From positions 2,666,001 to 2,730,000 of the forward strand of contig OZ255825.1 of the NCBI GenBank assembly GCA_965277535.1: DNA of 64,000 nt. The letters run 5' to 3'. The notes under the pieces were generated by a model. That model searched no databases. It was given only the letters and a program-made list of their open reading frames with translations, and was not told where the DNA came from. Both the position numbers and the translations under genes were made by a program. The DNA comes from Ilyomonas sp965277535 (lineage in GTDB: Bacteria; Bacteroidota; Bacteroidia; Chitinophagales; Chitinophagaceae). Every line of letters begins with the position of its first letter. Within the stretch, counting starts at the first letter, position 1. Below, one piece after another: positions 17,091-26,157 of the stretch.

Positions 17091-20000
17091 TTAAAAGCCA
17101 GCACTTACTGTAAAACCTAAGCTTCTGATGTAAGGTAAACCGCCATATTCTGCAAAGCCTGCTGAGTTGTTGTTGTACAAGCCTTCGGGGTTAATGCCGT
17201 CCTTAGCGGTTTTATACAGATAACCGAGGTTGCGTCCTGTTAAAGCTACGCGCAGGTTATTAAACTTGATACTTTTTGCAATGCGCGATGGTAGTGTATA
17301 ACCAACTGAAACCTGCCTTACGGCTACCCATGAATTTTCAAAAACTGAATAAGCTCTGATACCACTTGCCCATGTTGTAAGGTTATAATAATAAGCATAA
17401 GCCGGTACTGGTTTTAAATAGCCTTTTTGTACCGCATCGGCATACGTCATACCGCCCAGATTTACTGTACTACCAGTTGAAGTAGTAACCGATACATCAT
17501 TGTTAAGCACACCATCCGGGATAATTCCATCATCATGGCTTACGCCGTTGGCATCCATATAACTAACGCCTCCGTGGGCGGCATCTCTTCCATGAAGTGA
17601 ATATTTAAAAGCACCGGTCTGCCCGCCATACTGATCAGTAGCGGAAGCCATTAAACCGCCGATTTTAGCATCCAGTTGAATACTTAAACTAACACCTTTG
17701 TAATCAAACTCCTGCGTAGTTGAAGCAAGGTAGTTTTCCATAATAGAGCCCAACGTTTTGGTTGAGCCATCATATTTTGATGACCGTAAATAGGTGTAGT
17801 AAGCACCACCGCCCGCAGTTGAGCCAGCATTGTCAGGAGTACCGATTACACGCTTTCCATTATTCGGATCCGCAATACTATTTCCATTGGCATCTTTTGC
17901 CTGGTAGGTAGCAAACGCTGAACCTGTAACCACAGTGCCATACGTTGAACCGGGAATGGCCTCGGCAACTACATCGGCACCAAAAGCAAGTTCTAACTGA
18001 TAGTTGGTAACACCCGGCGCTAAAGCAATCACCTTATTCCTATTTCTTGTGTAATTCACCGTTGCATTCCAGGTAAAGTTTCTTGATTTGATAGGCGTGC
18101 CCGTTAATAATAATTCAATACCCTGGTTTTGAATGTTGCCTGCATTAATCAGCTTTGAGCTAACGCCGCTTTCTACCGGCGTAGGCAAACTGATAATCTC
18201 ATTAAACGTATTTTTTTTGTAATAAGCCGCATCTATACCCAACCTGTTGTTAAAGAACTGAAGGTTGGTGCCAAATTCTATTTCACGACTTAGCTCGTTT
18301 TTTAAATTGAAGTTAGGTAAGGTGCTACCATTAAAGGTATAAACCTGTTGATTGCTATTGTTTGAATTATTAAATCCCCCACCCGACAATCCGTAATTAC
18401 CTGTTTGGTTGGTAATGTAAGGCGTAGCATCATAACCCGTATAACCCAGGCTGGCTCTTAGTTTTCCAAAAGAAAGGATAGAGTTTCTTTTTTGAAAATA
18501 AGGCAATTCGGTAAACGACCATGCCAAACCAACACTTGGATAGAGATAGGTGTAATCGCCGGTGCCGTTTGCATACGTTAATGCAGAAGACCAGTCGTTA
18601 CGCAAACTGTAATTTAAAGTAAGCTGATTTTTCCATGTCAAGTCGCCGTAAGTATATAAGGCTGACAGTATCTTGGAAGGTATCTGGGTAACATTTACAT
18701 TAGCCTGATTGATAGAGTTAGATATTGTAAATACGCCCGGAATGTTTAAACCGCCGTTGGTAGAAGTGTTGATGTTGAATCCTGTTAAGTTCCGGTACGT
18801 TTCGCCACCCAACGTCGCATTCAGGTTAAAGTCTTTACCAAGGTCTTTTGTAAGGGTCAGTAAACTTTGTACCCTGATGTTCCGGTAAGCGCTTTGAATT
18901 AACTGGTAAGAGCCGCCGGTAAAATTGGCGCCAGTACCAAGCGATTTCGTTTCCGTATTATCGTTATAATTATTGATATTGGAACGTACCAGCAAATTTA
19001 ACCAGGGAGTGATGGTTGCCGTAACGTCAACATTCGCTAACAAATTATTTTCTACCCGTTTTGTATTTGTTTCAAAATAGTTCCAAAATGTATTAGCCAA
19101 GTAGTAAGGATCGGTTGCTACCGTTGCCTGTTTTCTTCCGCCATTGGCGGAATCAATGTAATGATGCAGATAATAATTGATGTCGGCATTACGGGGCATA
19201 AGATAACTGAATGCAAATAGAGGACTGCTGTTGCCTCCCTGTATGATTGGATTCAAGATTTGGTTATTGGTATAATTAACGCTGGCATCAACATTTATGA
19301 ACTTTGAAATTTTTTGTGTTACCCTTAAATCAAAGCTGTTTCTGCCCAAATGATTATTCGGCATTACACTGCTGTTGTACAAGTTGGAATAAGAAAACCG
19401 GAAGGTGCCTCTGTCGCTGCCACCTGCAACTGCTACATTCGAATTGATAAACTTTCCTGTTTGAAAAAAGCTCAATGGATCGTTCGCCACCCAGGGAACG
19501 ATTCTTCCATCCATATCTTTCACGGGTTTGCCATCGAACTTGGGTCCGTAGGAAAAGGCGCCATCAGGGGCATTGAAATACGATGCGTTTGGATCAACGA
19601 GCCGGTTTCCGCTGGCGTCGGTAGCAAATGTAGGGGAAGTGCCTGCGCCATATTCGTTTTGAAAATCGGGCAATTTATAGGCTTGGTCAAACGACTCTGT
19701 ATGACTAAAACTAACACCCAGACCCTGTCTTGCCGAACCTTTCTTGGTTGTGATTAAGAGGACACCATTCAGGGCTTTCGAGCCGTATAAAGCAGAAGCT
19801 GCAGAGCCTTTTAATACGGTAACACTTTCGTAATCGTCGGGATTTAGGTCTTTCATAATATTACCAAAGTCCTGATTGCCTCCCCACGAGTCGGCACCAG
19901 TATTTTGCGGCTCAATCAAAATACCGTCAATTACTATCAGGGGCTGTGTGTTGGAACCCAATCTTGCATTGCCACGAATTCTGATTTGTGCACTTGAAGA

Positions 20001-20486
20001 AGGACCGCCCGAACCTTGTGCAATATAAACACCTGCTACCTTTCCCTGTAATGCATCAACCATGTTTGCGTTGTTAGCACTTGTAATGTCGGCGCCACTT
20101 ACCTGGGTTACAGAATAAGATAACTTTCGTGTATTTGTCCTTGTACCAAAGCCTGTTACAACAACCTCACCTAAGGTATTGTTTGTGCTTTGCATTGTAA
20201 CTGTAATAAATGTATTGTTTCCCACCTGAACATCCTGAGCGGCATATCCAACCGAAGTAAATTGCAGATCGTTATGACTTCCTGATATTGCAATTTTAAA
20301 ATTGCCTTGTCCGTCGGTTACACTTCCGGTTTTGGTTCCTTTCAAAAGGACTGATACATCCGGAATACCTCTGCCGGCGCTATCCTGCACAACGCCGGAA
20401 ATTACTTTTCTTTCCTGGGCTTTTACATACATGCTTGCTGTTGTTAACAACAGAAGAAGCAGCAGTACCCGCATGGGTGTTTTCAT
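17091..20486 (-). CDS. SusC/RagA-family TonB-linked outer-membrane transporter
   Basis: The start at 20486 gives 1131 residues with a signal peptide (MKTPMRVLLLLLLLTTASMYVKAQ). The N-terminal carboxypeptidase-like domain (ISGVVQDSAGRGIPDVSV) and the junction GEVVVTGFGTRTNTRKLSYS are followed by the plug, with GKVAGVYI, RIRGNARLGSNTQPLIVIDG and VLKGSAASALYGSKALNGV. A large barrel then runs to the C-terminal SLGFTVSAGF. It imports a SusD-bound ligand using TonB energy. It starts 49 nt after the ROK regulator stop and shares its direction, so regulator and transporter may be one transcription unit. Confidence 0.92.
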   Translation of the reverse strand: MKTPMRVLLLLLLLTTASMYVKAQERKVISGVVQDSAGRGIPDVSVLLKGTKTGSVTDGQGNFKIAISGSHNDLQFTSVGYAAQDVQVGNNTFITVTMQSTNNTLGEVVVTGFGTRTNTRKLSYSVTQVSGADITSANNANMVDALQGKVAGVYIAQGSGGPSSSAQIRIRGNARLGSNTQPLIVIDGILIEPQNTGADSWGGNQDFGNIMKDLNPDDYESVTVLKGSAASALYGSKALNGVLLITTKKGSARQGLGVSFSHTESFDQAYKLPDFQNEYGAGTSPTFATDASGNRLVDPNASYFNAPDGAFSYGPKFDGKPVKDMDGRIVPWVANDPLSFFQTGKFINSNVAVAGGSDRGTFRFSYSNLYNSSVMPNNHLGRNSFDLRVTQKISKFINVDASVNYTNNQILNPIIQGGNSSPLFAFSYLMPRNADINYYLHHYIDSANGGRKQATVATDPYYLANTFWNYFETNTKRVENNLLANVDVTATITPWLNLLVRSNINNYNDNTETKSLGTGANFTGGSYQLIQSAYRNIRVQSLLTLTKDLGKDFNLNATLGGETYRNLTGFNINTSTNGGLNIPGVFTISNSINQANVNVTQIPSKILSALYTYGDLTWKNQLTLNYSLRNDWSSALTYANGTGDYTYLYPSVGLAWSFTELPYFQKRNSILSFGKLRASLGYTGYDATPYITNQTGNYGLSGGGFNNSNNSNQQVYTFNGSTLPNFNLKNELSREIEFGTNLQFFNNRLGIDAAYYKKNTFNEIISLPTPVESGVSSKLINAGNIQNQGIELLLTGTPIKSRNFTWNATVNYTRNRNKVIALAPGVTNYQLELAFGADVVAEAIPGSTYGTVVTGSAFATYQAKDANGNSIADPNNGKRVIGTPDNAGSTAGGGAYYTYLRSSKYDGSTKTLGSIMENYLASTTQEFDYKGVSLSIQLDAKIGGLMASATDQYGGQTGAFKYSLHGRDAAHGGVSYMDANGVSHDDGIIPDGVLNNDVSVTTSTGSTVNLGGMTYADAVQKGYLKPVPAYAYYYNLTTWASGIRAYSVFENSWVAVRQVSVGYTLPSRIAKSIKFNNLRVALTGRNLGYLYKTAKDGINPEGLYNNNSAGFAEYGGLPYIRSLGFTVSAGF

Positions 20487-20535
20487 AATCGTCTCATTTT
20501 GATTTTTAGTAAAATAGTTTAAGTCTTCTTTGTTT

Positions 20536-21747
20536 TTATTGATATTCTTGTAATGCAGGTTTTGGATGCTTCGTTGCAAGCTTTTCATAGTTTTCCATTA
20601 CCAGGGCTGCGGCACCAATGAGTTCTGCTTTATAATCTAATATTGACAGTTCAATTTTAGTATCTGCTGCAAGCCGGGGAATACTAAATTCATGAATTGC
20701 CTGCTCTATCGGTGCTTTCCATAATTTTCCTGCAATGGCTCCTCTGCCGCTTAAAACAACGGCTTCGGGGTTTAGCAAGTGTATTAAAATGGCAATTCCT
20801 CTTCCTATCTCATAGCCTGCTTTTGAAATCACTTCAATAGATAGCTGATCTCCTTTCTGTGCCGCTTTTACAATTAACTCAAAAGCAGTTTCATTGTCAA
20901 CATCGAAAATCTGATCCTGCAATACCGAGGTTCTGCCGTTGGTTAAGGCTGCTTTTGCTTTTTCAATAATAACGGAAAGGGAAGTTTCTGTTTCCAGGCA
21001 ACCCATTTTTCCACAGGAACAAAGCTTATTGTTTGAAAAAAGAGGAATATGGCTGAACTCGCCTGCAAAGCCATTGCTTCCTCTGAACAATTCAGAATTT
21101 AGTATCATTCCCAACCCAACTCCCCATCCGATATTAACGACCAACGCATTGGTTTTACCTTTGCAACTGCCAAATTTGAGTTCTGCCAAAGCGATAATGC
21201 TGGAATCATTGTCAATGAACGTAGGCAGATGAGTGGCTTCATAAATTAAGTTGCAGATGTTTTGATTCTTCGACTCCAAAAACGAATAATTCAACCCTTT
21301 CTTTAGATCCACAAAACCGGGCATACCAATTCCAATACCTGTTATTTTATGTACTTCTATGCCCGAGCTTCTGATGAAGCCCTTAATATGTTCAATCAAC
21401 TCCGGCACCGCATGATCGTTTTTCGCCAGGGCAAACTCTATTTTTTCAGTATTTCCAACTATATTGTTAGTACTATCCACCAGGGCGATAGTAGTGATCA
21501 ATTGATCCATTGCAACGGCAACAATATATTGTCTGTTGGGTTGCAAAGAATAAATCAATGCTCTTCTTCCGCCCGTAGAAGGTGCCAGTCCTATTTCCAT
21601 AACCTGTCCTTCTTGAATTAAATTTCCTACTTCCTTTAGCACAATCGGAATGCTTTTGTTCAAATGATGGCTTAATGCAGTAACAGATAGAAACTGATTG
21701 AAATACAGTTCTTTAATAATTTCTTTATTAAGCAGCGAAGTCTTCAT
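20536..21747 (-). CDS. ROK-family transcriptional repressor/sugar kinase homologue
   Basis: This 403-residue protein has an N-terminal winged helix (about 5-65, ELYFNQFLSVTALSHHLNKS) and then a ROK domain. The latter has GIGIGMPGFVDLKKG, FIDNDSSIIALAELKFG, VNIGWGVGLGMIL and the zinc site CSCGKMGCLE. An ATP-site-like VLSGRGAIAGK follows. This is the NagC/XylR architecture in which a sugar or sugar phosphate relieves repression. It is first in the cluster, which suggests the imported compound or a derivative is sugar-like. Whether it retains kinase activity is unclear. Confidence 0.87.
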   Translation of the reverse strand: MKTSLLNKEIIKELYFNQFLSVTALSHHLNKSIPIVLKEVGNLIQEGQVMEIGLAPSTGGRRALIYSLQPNRQYIVAVAMDQLITTIALVDSTNNIVGNTEKIEFALAKNDHAVPELIEHIKGFIRSSGIEVHKITGIGIGMPGFVDLKKGLNYSFLESKNQNICNLIYEATHLPTFIDNDSSIIALAELKFGSCKGKTNALVVNIGWGVGLGMILNSELFRGSNGFAGEFSHIPLFSNNKLCSCGKMGCLETETSLSVIIEKAKAALTNGRTSVLQDQIFDVDNETAFELIVKAAQKGDQLSIEVISKAGYEIGRGIAILIHLLNPEAVVLSGRGAIAGKLWKAPIEQAIHEFSIPRLAADTKIELSILDYKAELIGAAALVMENYEKLATKHPKPALQEYQ

Positions 21748-21852
21748 GTGAAAAGTTGTGTAAATTTCATGAACATTTTTAAATATTTAAGAAGTTAGTT
21801 CTATAAGGTTAATATTTTATAGCTAATTGTTAAGAAATGCGCATTTATTAAG

Positions 21853-21871
21853 GTTTGGTTTTGCCCTTTTT
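21853..21871 (+). repeat. Recurrent intergenic motif copy
   Basis: GTTTGGTTTTGCCCTTTTT lies in the divergent region between the ROK gene and bshA. It is one of the few copies far from any stop codon. Confidence 0.55.
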
Positions 21872-21979
21872 GTTTACAAGAACCAAACTAAAAAGCCATC
21901 TTTCATTTACTTTCAGTTTCTGCCTTTATTCTTCCTGTCATATCAGTGTAAATACAAAAGAGTATAATGTTTTACGCTG

Positions 21980-21990
21980 TTTCTTTGCAC
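21980..21990 (+). promoter_or_regulatory. Probable -7 box for bshA
   Basis: TTTCTTTGCAC matches the TAnnTTTG type of -7 box used by Bacteroidota sigma-A, extended by CAC as at four other genes here. Transcription would start near 21994, 11 nt before the bshA ATG. No clear -33 TTTG was found. Confidence 0.45.
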
Positions 21991-22004
21991 CAAACTTAGC
22001 CTTT

Positions 22005-23141
22005 ATGCGCATTGGAATTGTTTGCTATCCTACGTTTGGCGGAAGTGGTGTATTGGCTACAGAATTGGGAAAAGCGCTTGCCGATAAAGGCCATTCCGTG
22101 CATTTTATAACCTATCAGCAGCCGGTTCGGCTGAACATTTTCAACGCAAACATTTACTACCACGAAGTGCGCGTGCCAACCTATCCTTTGTTTGATTATC
22201 CGCCTTACGAAATTGCTCTTGCCAGCACCATGGTAGATGTAATCATGAACCATAATCTTGATTTACTGCATGTGCATTACGCCATTCCACATGCTTCGGC
22301 GGCGTTTATGGCAAAACAAATCATACAAAAAAGCGGCAGAAACATTCCTGTCATCACCACACTTCACGGCACTGACATTACTTTGGTTGGGAGAGATAAA
22401 ACCTACGCGCCGGTGGTTACTTTTTCCATCAATGAAAGCGATGCCATTACTGCCGTTTCCAACAATCTTCGGGAAGAAACGTACCGTTCATTTTCCATAC
22501 AAAAAGACATTGAGGTGATTTACAATTTTGTAGATGTAAGCCGCTTCAACAAAAAACCCATTGATGCATTTCGCAAAGTGATTTCGCCCAATGGCGAAAA
22601 AATCATTGTACATGCTTCTAACTTTAGAAAGATAAAAAGGGTGTATGATGTGGTGGAAATATTTGTGCAAATCAAAAAAGCAATTCCTTCTAAATTACTG
22701 ATGATTGGCGATGGACCTGAGCGTACCGGCTGCGAAGAATTAGCACGGCGATTGGGCGTGCACGACGATGTTCGGTTTTTGGGTAAGCAGGAACAAATGG
22801 AAGAAATTATGGCAGTTGCCGATTTGTTTTTGCTGCCTTCCGAGTATGAAAGCTTTGGCTTATCTGCTTTGGAAGCGATGGCTGCTCATGTGCCCGTAAT
22901 CAGCTCTGATGCCGGTGGTTTACCGGAAGTGAACATCAACGGCGTTACAGGATTTCTTGCTAAAGTAGGAGACGTAGGCACCATGAGCCAATGCGCCATT
23001 GACTTATTAAAAAATGAAGAACAACTCAGCCAGTTTAAACAAAACGCTTTTGAACAGGCAAGCCGGTTTGATATTCACAACATTGTTCCTCAGTATGAAG
23101 CTTTATACAGCCGCTTTTGCGAAATGGGCGATTGTAAATAA
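22005..23141 (+). CDS. bshA: N-acetyl-alpha-D-glucosaminyl L-malate synthase
   Basis: The start at 22005 gives 378 residues and the conserved opening MRIGIVCYPTFGGSGVLATE; the frame is open upstream but unconserved. It is a GT4-type glycosyltransferase with HVHYAIPHASAA, LHGTDITLVG, IYNFVDVSRF and the donor site PSEYESFGLSALEAMA. The first step of bacillithiol synthesis joins UDP-GlcNAc to L-malate in the cytoplasm. The match to BshA is strong, including the length. No bshB or bshC is in the window. A copy of the recurrent motif follows the stop immediately. Confidence 0.92.
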   Translation: MRIGIVCYPTFGGSGVLATELGKALADKGHSVHFITYQQPVRLNIFNANIYYHEVRVPTYPLFDYPPYEIALASTMVDVIMNHNLDLLHVHYAIPHASAAFMAKQIIQKSGRNIPVITTLHGTDITLVGRDKTYAPVVTFSINESDAITAVSNNLREETYRSFSIQKDIEVIYNFVDVSRFNKKPIDAFRKVISPNGEKIIVHASNFRKIKRVYDVVEIFVQIKKAIPSKLLMIGDGPERTGCEELARRLGVHDDVRFLGKQEQMEEIMAVADLFLLPSEYESFGLSALEAMAAHVPVISSDAGGLPEVNINGVTGFLAKVGDVGTMSQCAIDLLKNEEQLSQFKQNAFEQASRFDIHNIVPQYEALYSRFCEMGDCK

Positions 23142-23160
23142 AAAGGGGCAAAAACAAAAG
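23142..23160 (+). repeat. Recurrent 3'-end motif directly after bshA stop
   Basis: AAAGGGGCAAAAACAAAAG begins at the first base after the bshA TAA. It is in the sense orientation shared with the TlpA-like, Nudix and haloperoxidase genes. Confidence 0.65.
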
Positions 23161-23294
23161 GTTGAACCACGAAGGCACGAAAGAATAAAGCCTGCCTACC
23201 GGCAGGCAGGTTACACGAAGGCCTCTTTTATTCTTCCCGGCCTACCGGCAGGCAGGTTTGTGAACCTTTGTGTTCTCTGTGCCTTTGTGGTTTA
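23161..23294. repeat. Composite inverted repeat with two GC-rich palindromes
   Basis: Outer arms at 23161-23190 (AACCACGAAGGCACGAAAG) and 23266-23294 (TGCCTTTGTGGTTTA) are imperfect inverted copies. Inside them are two near-identical palindromes, CCTGCCTACCGGCAGGCAGG at 23191-23210 and its truncated copy at 23239-23256. Similar sequences recur between genes in many Bacteroidota. It may end the bshA transcript. Confidence 0.65.
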
Positions 23295-23333
23295 AAACTT
23301 CTTACTTAACATACCTTACACAAGCAATCTTTC

Positions 23334-23344
23334 TTACTTTGCAC
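23334..23344 (+). promoter_or_regulatory. Probable -7 box for hisF, close to the ATG
   Basis: TTACTTTGCAC ends three bases before the hisF ATG at 23347. The usual spacing would put transcription start on or beside the start codon, so the mRNA may be leaderless. Confidence 0.45.
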
Positions 23345-23346
23345 AC

Positions 23347-24105
23347 ATGCTCACCAGGCGCATCATTCCTTGTTTGGATATTAAGGACGGCAGAACCGTG
23401 AAAGGCATCAACTTTGAAAACCTGCGGGATGCCGGAGATCCGGTTGAACTGGGCGCGATGTATGCAAAAGCCGGTGCTGATGAACTGGTGTTTTTAGACA
23501 TCACGGCTACCAACGAAAAGCGCAAAACCTTAAGCGAATTGGTGAACCGCATTTCGCACAATATCAATATTCCGTTTACGGTGGGTGGTGGCATTAGTAG
23601 TGTAGAAGATGTGAGTGTTTTGTTGCAAAACGGAGCCGATAAAATTTCGGTAAATACCTCCGCTTTCAAACGTCCCGAATTGATAAGCGAATTGGCGAAA
23701 GAGTTCGGCAGCCAGTGCGTGGTGTTAGCCATTGATACAAGGCAGGAAGAAGATGGCAACTGGTATGTTTACTTAAATGGAGGCAGGGTAAAAACAAACA
23801 CGTTTTGTTTTGATTGGGCAAAGAAAGGAGTTGATTTGGGAGCAGGCGAAATCTTACTCACATCTATGAACCACGATGGCACCAAGAGCGGCTTTGCCAT
23901 TGATATTACGAGACAATTGGCTACGGGGCTGCCGGTGCCGGTCATTGCTTCGGGTGGTGGTGGCACCATTCAGCATTTTATAGATATTTTTGAACAGGGA
24001 AAAGCCGATGCTGCACTGGCGGCAAGCATTTTTCATTTTAAAGAAGTGGAGATAAAAAAGCTGAAGGAAGCTTTGAAGAGAAGAGAGATTGAAGTGCGGT
24101 TGTGA
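23347..24105 (+). CDS. hisF: Imidazole glycerol phosphate synthase cyclase subunit
   Basis: This 252-residue protein opens with the conserved MLTRRIIPCLDIKDGRTVKG, which fixes the start. Key features are Asp11 in CLDIKDG, DELVFLDITAT, TVGGGISS, a mid-protein AIDTRQEEDG with the second catalytic Asp, and PVIASGGGGT near the C-terminus. It closes the imidazole ring in histidine synthesis, using ammonia from HisH, and releases AICAR. hisIE follows after 186 bp, while hisH and hisA lie outside the window. The 186-bp gap carries a motif copy at 24155-24167. Confidence 0.96.
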   Translation: MLTRRIIPCLDIKDGRTVKGINFENLRDAGDPVELGAMYAKAGADELVFLDITATNEKRKTLSELVNRISHNINIPFTVGGGISSVEDVSVLLQNGADKISVNTSAFKRPELISELAKEFGSQCVVLAIDTRQEEDGNWYVYLNGGRVKTNTFCFDWAKKGVDLGAGEILLTSMNHDGTKSGFAIDITRQLATGLPVPVIASGGGGTIQHFIDIFEQGKADAALAASIFHFKEVEIKKLKEALKRREIEVRL

Positions 24106-24154
24106 TCTGAACCGGAACAGATGAAATGATTGGGATTTTTGGGATATGGATGAA

Positions 24155-24167
24155 GTTTGGTTTTGCC
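24155..24167 (+). repeat. Recurrent intergenic motif copy
   Basis: GTTTGGTTTTGCC lies 49 nt after the hisF stop, in antisense orientation. The surrounding gap also has a weak inverted repeat: GGATATGGATGA near 24143 against TCCATATCATCC near 24223. Confidence 0.5.
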
Positions 24168-24291
24168 ATAATTTTCAATCTTACCTATTCAATATTCAAT
24201 CCTGAACATCCGTGCACGCAGTCCATATCATCCATGTTCTATTAAACTGCGTTTGTTTTTATTAATATTTTAATTTGACGGCTACATTAAA

Positions 24292-24891
24292 ATGATGAAA
24301 CTTGATTTTAAAAAATACAAAGACCATTTGGTACCTGCGGTGATTCAGGATTATGCCACACACAAAGTGCTGATGCTGGGTTTTATGAATGAAGAAGCCG
24401 TTGTGCAAACCGAGCAAACGGGGAAAGTAACGTTTTACAGTCGCACGAAAAAGAGGCTGTGGACGAAAGGAGAGGAGAGCGGCCATTTTTTAATTGTAAA
24501 ACAAATGCTGGCCGATTGCGATAATGATACGGTGCTGATAAAAGCGGCACCAACAGGCGCAGTTTGCCACACGGGAGCCGACACCTGCTGGAGCGAAAAA
24601 AATCACTCGGAAAACTTTTTGGAGTATCTTGAACAAGTGATAGAGCTGAGGCGCAGCGCGGCTTCTGAAGATTCGTATGTGGCGCGGTTATTCGAAAAAG
24701 GAATTAATAAAATTGCGCAAAAAGTAGGCGAAGAAGCGGTTGAACTGGTGATTGAAGCGAAGGATAATAACGAACAATTGTTTGTAAACGAAGCGGCTGA
24801 TTTGCTGTTTCATTATCTCATTTTACTTCATGCCAAAGGATATACGCTAAACGATATAACAGACGTTTTAAAAATGCGCCATTCAAAATAA
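24292..24891 (+). CDS. hisIE: Bifunctional phosphoribosyl-AMP cyclohydrolase/phosphoribosyl-ATP pyrophosphatase
   Basis: This 199-residue protein fuses two histidine-pathway enzymes. The cyclohydrolase domain (about 1-105) has VLMLGFMNEEAV, GKVTFYSRTKKRLWTKGEESG, DCDNDTVL and the zinc-binding VCHTGADTCW. The pyrophosphatase domain (about 108-199) has SYVARLFEKGINKIAQKVGEEAVE and NEAADLLFHYLILL. It carries out steps two and three of histidine synthesis. A second in-frame ATG at 24295 is equally possible. A low-GC promoter-like TAATTTGAC lies upstream. The fusion order is the standard one. Confidence 0.95.
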   Translation: MMKLDFKKYKDHLVPAVIQDYATHKVLMLGFMNEEAVVQTEQTGKVTFYSRTKKRLWTKGEESGHFLIVKQMLADCDNDTVLIKAAPTGAVCHTGADTCWSEKNHSENFLEYLEQVIELRRSAASEDSYVARLFEKGINKIAQKVGEEAVELVIEAKDNNEQLFVNEAADLLFHYLILLHAKGYTLNDITDVLKMRHSK

Positions 24892-24899
24892 AGAGTGTC

Positions 24900-24956
24900 C
24901 CGCAGATTTGCGCAGAAAGAATAGAAAATATCTGCGTTAATTAGCGCAATCTGCGG
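24900..24956. repeat. Dispersed inverted repeat (CTGCGG family)
   Basis: CCGCAGATTTGCGCAGA (24900-24916) pairs with the segment ending GCGCAATCTGCGG (24944-24956). A related half-copy lies at 45066-45090, matching the reverse complement at 22 of 24 positions. It sits directly after hisIE and may fold as a terminator. Confidence 0.6.
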
Positions 24957-24980
24957 AAAAAAATCAATCCAAATAATACT

Positions 24981-26078
24981 ATGAAACAAATTTTCTTTCT
25001 TTCCCTTTTGCTGCCTTTTCTGTCATTTGCCCAAACCAAAAAAACGGCTGGCGGTTTTGCGATTCAAGGTCAATTGCGTGCCTTGCCAAACGGCACCAAT
25101 GTTACTCTTTTTGGCTTTAACGGAACCGATACTTTGGCAAAAACAAAAGTGCAGAATGGTGGCTTTACCTTAACGGGAACAGTAAATAATATTGATGCAC
25201 GAATCATTGCTTTTTCGGGCCTGAACCAACGCCTGGTTGTGTTCATGGGCAATGATGATGTGAAGATAAAAAGCGACAGCAGTAACTTCAGCGATGTGGT
25301 GATTACCGGCTCGCCATCGAACTACGATTACGAAGAATTTTTGTATCAGATAAAGCCGCTGAACGATTATGTAACGATGTATAGAAATGCTGTTCAATCG
25401 GCACCAACGCAAGGGGTAAAAGATAGTTTGATGATTGCGTTGAACACGACGTACAACATTTACCAGGAGAGCATTGACCGCTTTATTGCACGAAAAAAAG
25501 GATCACCGGTTTCCTCGCTTGTGCTGGCTTATAGTTATGATACCGACCCAAACAAGGATGTGGTATTGCTGCAAAAACGGTTCAATGCGCTTACGGGTAC
25601 GGCATTGCAAAGTCAGTTTGCCAAGAACATTTCGCAGGTAATTGAAAATGATAAAATTGGTGCGGTGGGAACGAAGGCAACCGACTTTACACAAACCGAT
25701 ACTTCTGGCAACAACGTTTCGCTTGCACAATTCAAAGGCAAGTATGTGTTGCTCGATTTTTGGGCAAGCTGGTGCCGTCCCTGTCGTGCTGAAAATCCCA
25801 ATGTGGTAGCGGCTTACAAAGCGTTCAAAAACAAAAATTTTACGGTGTTGAGTGTTTCGCTGGATGAAACCAAAGACTCGTGGTTGCGAGCCATCAAGAT
25901 GGATAACCTGGCATGGACGCATATCAGCGATTTAAAATATTGGAGCAATGCCGTGGCAATGGAATATCACGTTCAATCTATCCCGCAAAACTTTTTAATT
26001 GACCCGAACGGTGTTATCATCGCCAAGAATCTCCGTGGCGAACAATTGTTTGAAAAGCTGAAAGAACTGCTGAAATAG
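24981..26078 (+). CDS. TlpA-family thiol-disulfide oxidoreductase with DUF4369 domain
   Basis: This 365-residue protein has a signal peptide (1-18, FLSFAQ). A DUF4369-like N-terminal domain follows (about 28-115, FAIQGQLRALPNGTNVTLFGFNG), then a helical linker and a thioredoxin-like domain (about 227-365). The active site is WASWCRPC with Cys265 and Cys268, and a cis-proline lies in QSIPQNFLIDPNG. It works in the periplasm on disulfides, for example in cytochrome c maturation or protein repair. DUF4369 has no known function. The stop is followed immediately by a recurrent motif copy. Confidence 0.88.
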   Translation: MKQIFFLSLLLPFLSFAQTKKTAGGFAIQGQLRALPNGTNVTLFGFNGTDTLAKTKVQNGGFTLTGTVNNIDARIIAFSGLNQRLVVFMGNDDVKIKSDSSNFSDVVITGSPSNYDYEEFLYQIKPLNDYVTMYRNAVQSAPTQGVKDSLMIALNTTYNIYQESIDRFIARKKGSPVSSLVLAYSYDTDPNKDVVLLQKRFNALTGTALQSQFAKNISQVIENDKIGAVGTKATDFTQTDTSGNNVSLAQFKGKYVLLDFWASWCRPCRAENPNVVAAYKAFKNKNFTVLSVSLDETKDSWLRAIKMDNLAWTHISDLKYWSNAVAMEYHVQSIPQNFLIDPNGVIIAKNLRGEQLFEKLKELLK

Positions 26079-26092
26079 GGGCAAAACCAAAG
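26079..26092 (+). repeat. Recurrent 3'-end motif after the TlpA-like gene
   Basis: GGGCAAAACCAAAG starts at the base after the TAG stop, in sense orientation. Confidence 0.6.
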
Positions 26093-26157
26093 ATGCTTTT
26101 TTGCCCGTATTTTGTTTTTGTGCCTCAATTGTAAATCAACCAAAAGCAAGGAATCGT

